Below are positions 7,448-13,803 of a DNA stretch of 43,638 bases, piece by piece (within the stretch, counting starts at the first letter, position 1; each line of letters begins with the position of its first letter). The DNA is taken from contig JAJFFU010000152.1 of the NCBI GenBank assembly GCA_021776465.1, positions 1-43,638 of the forward strand, read 5' to 3'. Source of the stretch: Parvularculaceae bacterium. GTDB lineage: Bacteria; Pseudomonadota; Alphaproteobacteria; Caulobacterales; Parvularculaceae. Under the pieces are notes generated by a model. The model searched no databases, was not told the DNA's origin, and was given only the letters and a program-made list of their open reading frames with translations. The position numbers were made by a program, and so were the translations under genes.

Positions 7448-8106
7448 GAGTCGGGCGCCTCCATCGCTGAGCCAGCCTTCGAACAGCCCTCGCGGTGCAG
7501 AACGCTGACGGCGCTCCCGCACTCATGACACGGGTCCCAGCCTTTCATGACAGCCTCGACCGCTATGTCGAGGCGAGGCTCGTTTTGCGGTGCGTACTCT
7601 GCCTCGAGCGCGATCGCGTGCTCGCGGTCGAGGCGATCCTGCTCGAGCTCGTGCGCGCGAAACGCCGGCGTCGAGAGACAGATCCCGCACCACGCGATTT
7701 CGTCGATTCTGAGCGGCCAGTTGTCGCGCCCTTCCAATGCCTCGGACGCCGCAGCGGCCTCGTCGTAACTATCGGCGACGACATACGTCACGCCCGGGGG
7801 CCGCTGGCCTGGCTTGTCGTCGTCGGGGTTGTGCGTGTAGCAGCGGTAGAGCTTGCCGCCCTGCTCGAATCTCTCGCGCGGACGATAGGTCCGATCGAAC
7901 TCAGCTCGCGCCGCGGTCTCAGGGTCCTCGGCTGGCTCGCCCATTCGAACCGGCTCGTCGACGATCGCCTCGACGTTGAGGTCGAGCGGGTCCCGGCCGG
8001 CGAGCTTCTTTCGAAGACAGGGAGGGCAGATCGGTAGCCGCTCGTCGAACGAGTCGTGCAGGTGGTGAGCGTCTGAGTCGCACTCGGGGAGATGGCATTT
8101 CGTCAT
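7444..8106 (-). CDS. Cys-rich (zinc-binding type) protein, 220 aa
   Basis: At least three Cys clusters are visible: CHLPEC near residue 4, CPPC near residue 28, and CGIC/CHEC in the C-terminal half with a later Cys (REGC). This implies two zinc-ribbon-like modules around a middle segment (LYRCYTHNPDDD...TYVVADSYDEA). It resembles small phage proteins that mix zinc ribbons with unknown domains. Coupled to both neighbours by ATGA and TTGA overlaps. Function unknown. Confidence 0.75.
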   Translation of the reverse strand: MTKCHLPECDSDAHHLHDSFDERLPICPPCLRKKLAGRDPLDLNVEAIVDEPVRMGEPAEDPETAARAEFDRTYRPRERFEQGGKLYRCYTHNPDDDKPGQRPPGVTYVVADSYDEAAAASEALEGRDNWPLRIDEIAWCGICLSTPAFRAHELEQDRLDREHAIALEAEYAPQNEPRLDIAVEAVMKGWDPCHECGSAVSVLHREGCSKAGSAMEAPDS

Positions 8107-8654
8107 TCGGTGACCTCGCCGCTGTAGTCCGGTGGCTCAGGCACTCCCCGAACCTTGCCCTCGTGCCCGAGGATCTGCCCGATCTTCCGGTTCACGATTT
8201 TCGAGATCAGCTCTCGCCAGCTCAGGAAATGTTCGTCGTCCGGACCTTCGAGGACTGTTCGATTCAGTCGCCCTATATCGACCTCGAGAATGCCGTCGAG
8301 GTAGAGCGCAGCCGTGCAGAAATCACCGCTCGTTCGGAACTTGGTTCGAACTCCCTCGATCGGGGTGACGGGCCCCTGAGGGATAATAGCCGAGCCGGGC
8401 TCGGACGGATCCCCCTGAACCACGCCCTCGCGCTCCATTGCAGCGTATAGCTTGCAGTCCTCGAGGCAGCGGCCGACCTCGACGATCGATTCGTTTCGAT
8501 CGACTTGGCCGGCCATCGCAGCCGCCGAGCTCGCGGCCAGTGCTCCAGCCATGAACGCTCGCCGGCATTCGGTGACCTGCTCGGGACCCGCTTCGGGCGG
8601 CATGACCTCGGCGCGGTACGTCTCATAACACTCGACCATTGAGAGGCGCGTCAT
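8103..8654 (-). CDS. Hypothetical protein, 183 aa
   Basis: Start MTRLSMVECYETYRAEV at 8652-8654, overlapping the stop of the large upstream gene (ATGA). An Ala-rich helical segment (RRAFMAGALAASSAAAMAG) near residues 31-49 could be mistaken for a membrane helix but is flanked by charged residues. The N-terminal region resembles small phage proteins with a CxxxxR...AF..G pattern. The C-terminal part is charged. Function unknown. Confidence 0.7.
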   Translation of the reverse strand: MTRLSMVECYETYRAEVMPPEAGPEQVTECRRAFMAGALAASSAAAMAGQVDRNESIVEVGRCLEDCKLYAAMEREGVVQGDPSEPGSAIIPQGPVTPIEGVRTKFRTSGDFCTAALYLDGILEVDIGRLNRTVLEGPDDEHFLSWRELISKIVNRKIGQILGHEGKVRGVPEPPDYSGEVTE

Positions 8655-11020
8655 CGCTCGAGCCCCGCAAGAATGAACGACGCGTGAACGCTCCAGCCGG
8701 GCGAGTGCTTCGAGTGCTCGGCTTCCTGCTGCCAGAGTTTGCGCTCGAGATCGGCGTCGGTCCGCTTTGCTCCCTCGAGTCCCCAGAGATCGAACAGCTG
8801 CTCGCGGAACCTCTGCTCGCCGGTGAGCTCGAACGCCAGGCCGACGGCCGAGATTGCATTGACTACCTCGGGGCCGCCGTACCAGCTGAGCGCCTTCTCG
8901 TGATTTACCGGCTTCGCGTGCTTCGCAACCGACACGAACGACGGGCTGCCTTTCTTGCCCCACTGATTCACGACGAGCTCGCGCGCCATGAAATCAGCCG
9001 AGGCGACAACGTCCGCGAGCAGCTCGCCGGCGGTCGCGTCGTCGACGGCACCGGAGACCGCGAGAACGAACGTCCCGTTCTTGGCGATCCTCTCCTCGAT
9101 CGCCTGCAGCGCGTCGTGATCGTGGTCGAGCGTTTGTTTCCCGGGCCGGTCCTGCCACGGCTCCGAGCTCCAGTTCTGATTATGCTCGTTGCGCCTCATC
9201 GAGACGCCGTTCGGGAGCGTTGTCAGCTGAGCCCATTCCCCGAGCCCCTGATTCCATGCACCGGAAGCGTTTCGATATTCATCGTTGCCGACGAGCCAAG
9301 CGATCGCCGCGGTGTACAGGGTCCAGCCGGCGCCCCTCGAGAGTTCCCCGCGTCGGTGAGGCTGAGCTCGGTTGCGCTCGAGCTTATCGAGCAGCCCCTC
9401 GCCGCCCTTGACCTCGAGGTCGGGAATCGTGCTCCAGAGATAGCAGGCATTCGAGACCGCTCGCTCGCGGGCCCACGGGTCCGCCATGAGCCAGACGAGT
9501 CGGGCGGGTTCCTTCGCCGCGCGAATGAAATGCTGATCGTCGTGGTGAGTGATCTTCGCGAGTGCGCCGGCGTACGGTGAGCTGCCCTTGTTCCAGGCCG
9601 ACCCGCTGACGTTCTTGAAGTAAGGCACGCCGAACGCGCGATCGCTGCCGGCGATCACTCTGAACGGCTGAGTGCCGGTCGAGTTGGCCCACTCGTGCGG
9701 GGTGATTGGGTGTCCGTCTCTCGGGTGAGAGGCGTGAACGTCTTGGCGCTCGGCCCTCATTTCGGCCTGCAGCCGGGCGAGCCTGAACTCTGGCGATCTC
9801 GTGACCACGCTCCAGGTGAACTCGATCCCCTCGCCGCCGTGAGCCCAGCCGAGCCGGTGCCCGAGCGGCTGAGCCCAGCCCATCGCGTCATGGTGAGCGC
9901 CCCACTTGCCGCCGGCGTTCTTTCCAGTCTCGAGCGCCAGCGTCAGCCCGCGCACCCCTCCCTCAGTTCGAGCCAGCCAGGCGACGATTCCCTTTCTGCC
10001 GCCCTGTTGAAACGAATCCGGGATTTCCCCGATCTGCCTGAGCCCGTGGGGACCCCAGCCGCCGGTGATCGTGAACGCGTGTCCCGCGGTGCTCCAGCCT
10101 TGCCCCTCGCAGTCGAGAATGGAACGAGCCTCTCGAATGCTCGAGCCGGGGTCGAGGGGATAGAGCGCCAGCCGGCGGTGAAACGAGTACTGCGCGGGCA
10201 GAACGTGAAGGCCGCCGCCCTCGAGCTCGTCGACGAGAGTGATCCGGGTCCCGTCCCGCTTGCGCTTCATCGATGAGCGCTGGACCGCGGCCAGGACGCC
10301 GACGCCGCGGCGCGGCACGAGATCGATCGAGTCGAAATAGACCGGGCCCGAGAATGCCGGTGATCCGGGGTCGACGACCGTGTTCGTGATCTCGACCGTC
10401 AGCTCAACGACTGAACTCGTCGACCGCCGGGTCTCGAACACTCGAACGCCGAGCTCGAGCCCCTCGGCGTCGTTGAAGGTTCCCCAATGCCGGCGAATGA
10501 TCTGCCAGCGGCCAGCCTGCAGGCCCTCGGTCCATCTCATCTCAGCATGCAGGTCGCGCAGCCCCTCGCGTTTCATGATGAGATCGAAGCGGCTCGGGAT
10601 TCGTTTCGACGCTCGGGGGAGTCGGCCGATGAATCCGCGGTCGGCTCGCTTGACCTCGAACGGCCCCGGCCCGGTCACCGGGCAGACGAGCTCGACGACG
10701 TCGACGCCTTCTCGCCTGACGACTGGCGTCGTTTGGCATCGGTGCTCGCCGATCTTGAGCACCGGAACAGCCTCGCCCCCGGTCGGGATTGTCGCGCGCA
10801 AGAGATACGGCCGGCGGACTGCCGGCGCCGTCGTCTCGACTCGAGCCCAGAGTTCGCCGCTCAGCTGAGGCTCGGACGCGTAAGAGGCGCAGCACAAGAA
10901 CACGACCGCGACGAGCAGCAGGCTCAGCCAGAATGCCCAAGTCGCGAACAGGCTCACCCCCCTCGGCTGACAGTACGGCTCGCGGTGCACGGGTATCGGT
11001 CTCAGGTTGCGTTCGTTCAC
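8651..11020 (-). CDS. Large membrane-anchored or exported protein, possibly glycan-active, 789 aa
   Basis: Residues 24-47 form a signal-anchor or signal peptide (LFATWAFWLSLLLVAVVFLC). Roughly 350 beta-rich residues follow, with Trp/Gly-rich segments, then a C-terminal half rich in helices and Trp/His motifs (HEWANSTG, NEHNQNWSSEPW, HSPGWSVHASFI). The order of an N-terminal beta barrel and C-terminal helical toroid recalls exo-rhamnogalacturonan-lyase-like (PcRGLX/YetA) enzymes. That is my impression of the fold and not a confirmed match. It leads a run of eight coupled genes. It is not a typical tail fibre: it lies far from the tail genes and carries an export signal. Confidence 0.7.
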   Translation of the reverse strand: MNERNLRPIPVHREPYCQPRGVSLFATWAFWLSLLLVAVVFLCCASYASEPQLSGELWARVETTAPAVRRPYLLRATIPTGGEAVPVLKIGEHRCQTTPVVRREGVDVVELVCPVTGPGPFEVKRADRGFIGRLPRASKRIPSRFDLIMKREGLRDLHAEMRWTEGLQAGRWQIIRRHWGTFNDAEGLELGVRVFETRRSTSSVVELTVEITNTVVDPGSPAFSGPVYFDSIDLVPRRGVGVLAAVQRSSMKRKRDGTRITLVDELEGGGLHVLPAQYSFHRRLALYPLDPGSSIREARSILDCEGQGWSTAGHAFTITGGWGPHGLRQIGEIPDSFQQGGRKGIVAWLARTEGGVRGLTLALETGKNAGGKWGAHHDAMGWAQPLGHRLGWAHGGEGIEFTWSVVTRSPEFRLARLQAEMRAERQDVHASHPRDGHPITPHEWANSTGTQPFRVIAGSDRAFGVPYFKNVSGSAWNKGSSPYAGALAKITHHDDQHFIRAAKEPARLVWLMADPWARERAVSNACYLWSTIPDLEVKGGEGLLDKLERNRAQPHRRGELSRGAGWTLYTAAIAWLVGNDEYRNASGAWNQGLGEWAQLTTLPNGVSMRRNEHNQNWSSEPWQDRPGKQTLDHDHDALQAIEERIAKNGTFVLAVSGAVDDATAGELLADVVASADFMARELVVNQWGKKGSPSFVSVAKHAKPVNHEKALSWYGGPEVVNAISAVGLAFELTGEQRFREQLFDLWGLEGAKRTDADLERKLWQQEAEHSKHSPGWSVHASFILAGLER

Positions 11021-11163
11021 AGGTCCCCCGGTTGTTTGTTGAGCTCGAGAACCACTCCCGAGCAGGCGGGAAGACTAGCGCGGATTGAGATCCGCTGCCG
11101 CAATCTCCTCGAATTTCGGTCTTTTCCTTGAGCTGGGAGCGCCGGAACGACGATCAGAGAGCT
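11021..11163. promoter_or_regulatory. Divergent intergenic region
   Basis: This 143-base gap lies between the divergent 8651-11020 gene (minus) and the small plus-strand gene at 11164, so it should hold promoters in both directions. It contains an operator-like inverted repeat GCGGAT-TGAG-ATCCGC at 11080-11095. I could not pick convincing -35/-10 boxes. Confidence 0.4.
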
Positions 11164-11256
11164 ATGAACAAAACACTCGCAAGCGCAATTCTCCTCGGCT
11201 TCGCTCTCGGGACTGCAGTCACGATCGCCGCCGCGCTGATCATCCTGCCTGCCTGA
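11164..11256 (+). CDS. Very small membrane protein, 30 aa
   Basis: The 30-residue open frame MNKTLASAILLGFALGTAVT... is almost entirely one hydrophobic helix and ends LPA. It has an AGAGAG-type ribosome site just before the ATG. Its length, composition and position in a divergent region fit a phage small membrane protein, but it is too short to be certain. It could be a holin-like peptide; nothing else supports that. Confidence 0.45.
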   Translation: MNKTLASAILLGFALGTAVTIAAALIILPA

Positions 11257-11330
11257 TCAATTCGAGAACCCTCGAGCCTTCCGACCCGATTCGCTCCAGA
11301 CCTGAGCGCCCGACTCTCGATAGAGATCAC

Positions 11331-11612
11331 ATGACCAAACTCAGCAAAATCGCCGGCCTCTCCCGCATCCTCGAAAACCTTCTCGTCGAGCGCGATGAGA
11401 TCCGGACCGGCCTCGGCGAGCGCAGTCTCAACGAAGTCGACGAGGAGCTCGTCGAGGTTCGTGACGATCTCCAGGCTGCCCTGCTCGAGCGGAGTCGCGT
11501 CGAACTGTTCGCCGGGAACAACGAGAAAGCCGTCGACCTGGCGCGTGCTGCCGGCGTCGAGGAGCATCTCGCGAAGACTATGCGCGAGAACCTGGCGCGC
11601 GAGTCGGGCTGA
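11331..11612 (+). CDS. Acidic helical protein, 93 aa
   Basis: Start MTKLSKIAGLSRILENLLVERDEIRTGL. The whole sequence is charged and heptad-like (Leu spacing LNEVDEELVEVRDDLQAALLER), so a coiled coil is likely. It ends just before the large inverted repeat at 11618-11725. Downstream of the 30-residue membrane protein on the same strand. No family recognised. Confidence 0.7.
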   Translation: MTKLSKIAGLSRILENLLVERDEIRTGLGERSLNEVDEELVEVRDDLQAALLERSRVELFAGNNEKAVDLARAAGVEEHLAKTMRENLARESG

Positions 11613-11617
11613 GGAGC

Positions 11618-11725
11618 GTGACGCGGTGACGGAATGACACGATCCCCCGGAACTATTCCTCAGAGCGGTTTTCTGAGAGAGGTTCCGGGGGATCGTGTCA
11701 TTCCGTCATGCTGTCACGTGGTCAC
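11618..11725. repeat. 26-bp perfect inverted repeat flanked by 8-bp-phased TGAC/GTCA motifs
   Basis: Arms 11628-11653 and 11682-11707 are perfect 26-bp complements, with a second 6-bp stem inside the loop (11659-11664 with 11672-11677). TGAC occurs at 11619, 11627 and 11635, and GTCA at 11697, 11705, 11713 and 11721: always 8 bp apart and mirror-symmetric. It lies between convergent genes and overlaps the 3' ends of the two minus-strand frames. There is no U-tract. It may be a bidirectional terminator, or a protein-binding or replication/recombination site. Confidence 0.85.
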
Positions 11726-12985
11726 GGGCCTCGGCCCTTCCGCTTCCGGCGGCCGGGCAGCCTCGCGCCCGACTTCAATAGCAGCGCCGCGATCGCCGTC
11801 GCGAGAACTAGAATCAGAGCGAGGACCTCGAGTCCCCCCGGGTCGTCGATCGTGACCGATGTTCCCTCGGGGCCGATCTCGACCTCGATCGTCTCGTTGA
11901 ATTCCTTCTCGAACTCCTCGGCGTTCAGCTCGTCCGAGGCGCTCTCCGCTGTGGCTTGCATCATTCGCGGAACCTACTAACTCAGTGCCAATTGGGACAG
12001 AATTAGCAGCTGAGGGAGGTCGGTTCACCTTTTTCGAGTCGATCCGAGGGGGTTCCCAGCGCATGACGTCACGCCGCGCGTCCTCGAGCTCGGCGTCGAG
12101 AGCCCCGTCGAACGCCCTGAGCAGCCAGCCCGAGCGGTTTCTGATTCGATCACCGCGCTCGAGCGCGATCGCGAGGAGAGCTGTAGCGCCCTCGAGGCGA
12201 CGCTCGTTCGAGGCGACTAGGAATCCTGGCCGGCCGCGGAGCGTCAAGCCGGCGCTCCTGAGGGCAGCCAGGCGATCGAATATCCCGTGCTGAGACTTCA
12301 CGCTCTCACGCAAGAGCGCCGCAGCCTCTCGAGCCGGTAGCGGGGCAGCCACGGTAGCGGGCTCAGGATCGATCTCGGGGAACAGTTCGAGCTGCCGGTA
12401 GGTCGCCGCGTCGCGCCAGTCTCGGAAGAAACGGCGCCAGCAGGTCGGAGAGAGCTTCGCCTCGGGGTGCCGTCTGAGCATCTTCGCCCCCGGCCCAGCC
12501 CAGAACCGAGCCTCGGCGTCGAGCTCGAGAATATGAATCGTGTCGGCGTAGCGCGGGGGCGGACCGCCGTCGAGGGTCGGCATCCAGTCACCGGGCGAGC
12601 GTTTTATACACAGACTATTCTCGAGCGCCGTGAGGTGAGCTCTGAACCGGCGCTCGCCGATCGGGTCGTGAGGGAAGTGCCTCGAGTAGAGCGTCGCCAG
12701 CCCGCGAGGGCCGTTTCGAGCGACTCCCCCCGGGACGTACCACGGCTGACGCGGTGTCGAGCCAGGCGGACACCGCATCGCCAGCAGCATTAAAAGCATT
12801 CTGGAACGCCGGGCGCGGACGTCACGCCGGCGGGAGTGAGCCTCGACGACGTCGGCCAGGCGCGGAGCTCGGCACGCGAGGACCTCGAGCGGGTCGAGCT
12901 CAGGGTCGAGCCAGGCCTCGCGGCCGAACGGTCGGACCGGGCCCGCCGGCGTCGGCCGCGCCGAGTGTTCGAGTTTGAGCTGCAC
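11714..12985 (-). CDS. Candidate replication initiator (Rep-like), up to 423 aa
   Basis: The open frame begins with GTG at 12983-12985. Its N-terminal 340 residues look protein-like: a region that could hold winged-helix domains (MLLMLLAMRCPPGSTPRQPW..., then LYSRHFPHDPIGERRFRAHLTAL), and a later Arg-rich helical part. The gene starts right beside a cluster of DnaA boxes (13056-13207), the usual place for a Rep gene. The last ~80 codons overlap a better-looking small gene (11722-11964) in another frame, so the true 3' end may be near 12000. The assignment as Rep rests on context, not a diagnostic motif. Confidence 0.5.
   Translation of the reverse strand: MQLKLEHSARPTPAGPVRPFGREAWLDPELDPLEVLACRAPRLADVVEAHSRRRDVRARRSRMLLMLLAMRCPPGSTPRQPWYVPGGVARNGPRGLATLYSRHFPHDPIGERRFRAHLTALENSLCIKRSPGDWMPTLDGGPPPRYADTIHILELDAEARFWAGPGAKMLRRHPEAKLSPTCWRRFFRDWRDAATYRQLELFPEIDPEPATVAAPLPAREAAALLRESVKSQHGIFDRLAALRSAGLTLRGRPGFLVASNERRLEGATALLAIALERGDRIRNRSGWLLRAFDGALDAELEDARRDVMRWEPPRIDSKKVNRPPSAANSVPIGTELVGSANDASHSGERLGRAERRGVREGIQRDDRGRDRPRGNIGHDRRPGGTRGPRSDSSSRDGDRGAAIEVGREAARPPEAEGPRPVTT
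11722..11964 (-). CDS. Small acidic membrane protein, 80 aa
   Basis: MMQATAESASDELNAEEFEKEFNETIEVEIGPEGT... has an acidic N-terminal half, then a membrane helix at about residues 48-66 (VLALILVLATAIAALLL) and a basic tail (RRKRKGRGP). This is a sensible protein with an N-out/C-in topology. It is preceded by a relatively AT-rich spacer (11965-12010) containing the palindrome ccaattgg. It overlaps the open frame of the Rep-like gene entirely. I think this frame is the real one in this stretch. Confidence 0.7.
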   Translation of the reverse strand: MMQATAESASDELNAEEFEKEFNETIEVEIGPEGTSVTIDDPGGLEVLALILVLATAIAALLLKSGARLPGRRKRKGRGP

Positions 12986-13285
12986 GGACTGAGACTAGAG
13001 TCCGAGAGTCCTCGAGGGGAAGCACGAGCACCGCCCCGATCGTCGGCCGCGCGAGTTATCCACAATCGACCCGGATCCCCCGAGCTTGCGGAGCTTTCCG
13101 GATTCTCAGTTCTCTCTTTAAGCCCCCTGGACACTTCGCCGCCAGAACCCGAACACGCCCCGAACCTATCCACAGACAATCCACAAGAGCGGGCCGAGTT
13201 ATCCACAATCGAGAGCGCTCGAAATTTCCCCTCGAAAAATGTCCGCGCGCTCAAGTCCCGCCGGCAGATAGACGAATAGGGGGGT
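12986..13285. other. Candidate replication origin: DnaA-box cluster
   Basis: Two perfect TTATCCACA boxes (13056-13064 and 13199-13207) lie within an 18-bp direct repeat cgagttatccacaatcga (13052-13069, 13195-13212). Two degenerate boxes follow the same orientation: CTATCCACA at 13166-13174 and CAATCCACA at 13177-13185. An AT-richer patch (13220-13241) sits next to the last box. The region separates the divergent Rep-like gene (minus) and the 69-residue gene (plus). Clustered, co-oriented boxes beside a Rep-like gene resemble plasmid or phage-plasmid origins. No other gene is visible here. Confidence 0.65.
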
Positions 13286-13495
13286 ATGAACACTGCAAAC
13301 GAAAACACAACCGCGCTCGAGAACGTCGCCCCCTGCCTCCCCGCTTCGGTCCGCGCCGCCCTCGACGCTCTCGACTCTGATCGTTTCGCGACTCCCGCGC
13401 CCGCCATGCGCCTCACCGGCCAGCGCACTCACGGCGAGAACTACGCTCAGGCCTCCAGCGCCCCCGCTGTTCAGGCTCGCACCGTTCTGCTATAG
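13286..13495 (+). CDS. Small hypothetical protein, 69 aa
   Basis: MNTANENTTALENVAPCLPASVRAALDALDSDRF... with a G-rich ribosome site (AGGGGGG) just before the ATG. A clear rho-independent terminator begins 26 bases after its stop, which supports it as a real, separate transcription unit starting near the DnaA boxes. Ala/Leu-rich helical centre; no family recognised. A regulatory role in replication is possible from its position only. Confidence 0.65.
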   Translation: MNTANENTTALENVAPCLPASVRAALDALDSDRFATPAPAMRLTGQRTHGENYAQASSAPAVQARTVLL

Positions 13496-13520
13496 AGGCC
13501 TCTCCGCTCCCTTCAGAGCT

Positions 13521-13562
13521 GGCCCCGTCGGTGGAAGAGATTCCGCCGGCGGGGCCTTTTTT
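13521..13562 (+). terminator. Rho-independent terminator, plus strand
   Basis: Stem GGCCCCG...CGGGGCC with further G-C and G-U pairs inside (ccgtcggtgg/ccgccggcgg) and loop aagagatt, followed by six T residues (13557-13562). It lies 26 bases after the stop of the 69-residue gene and separates it from the sulfatase. Confidence 0.85.
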
Positions 13563-13569
13563 CGTCCGG

Positions 13570-13624
13570 TCCCGACGGAATCCCGGAAAAAACCCGGTGC
13601 AGTCCCGGTTCCGTCCCGGTCTCC
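13570..13624. repeat. Five tandem 11-bp repeats, core (T/A)CCCG, exactly 11 bp apart
   Basis: Units start at 13570, 13581, 13592, 13603 and 13614: tcccgacggaa, tcccggaaaaa, acccggtgcag, tcccggttccg, tcccggtctcc. The core (t/a)cccg recurs on exactly one helical turn, so a protein could bind it side by side on one face of DNA. The array sits between a terminator and the sulfatase gene. It may be an operator or promoter element for the sulfatase, or an iteron-like site given the nearby DnaA boxes. Confidence 0.75.
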
Positions 13625-13803
13625 CCCTCTCCGAGTTGGGCGAGTGCGGCCGCCTCTCGAGCCGCGTAGGCTCTTGCGCCGGCGAGTCGTGCTGGCTGTC
13701 GCCTCTCCTACTCCACGTGGAACACGCGCAGCGAGAGGCCGGCGAGCGTTCGAATTTCGCCCTCTCCTCTCCTCTCCTCACCCCTGACAATGGAGCCGCA
13801 CTC

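Larger units (their letters stand above)
13496..13803. promoter_or_regulatory. Region upstream of the sulfatase gene
   Basis: This 308-base gap contains, in order, the terminator of the 13286-13495 gene (13521-13562), an array of five 11-bp repeats (13570-13624), GC-rich sequence with no convincing gene, a pentanucleotide tract of four cctct-type copies (13761-13780), and a GGAG ribosome site before the sulfatase ATG. No credible coding frame crosses it. The repeat array is probably the regulatory part. Confidence 0.55.

Noticed and set aside
12985-13002. Palindrome-like ggact...agtcc before the Rep-like start.
   Set aside because: Only 5 bp per arm; too short to call an operator without comparison.
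12790-13428. A 212-codon minus-strand frame over the DnaA-box region.
   Set aside because: Ser/Arg-rich, overlaps the Rep-like gene and the plus-strand 69-residue gene, and would cover the DnaA boxes.
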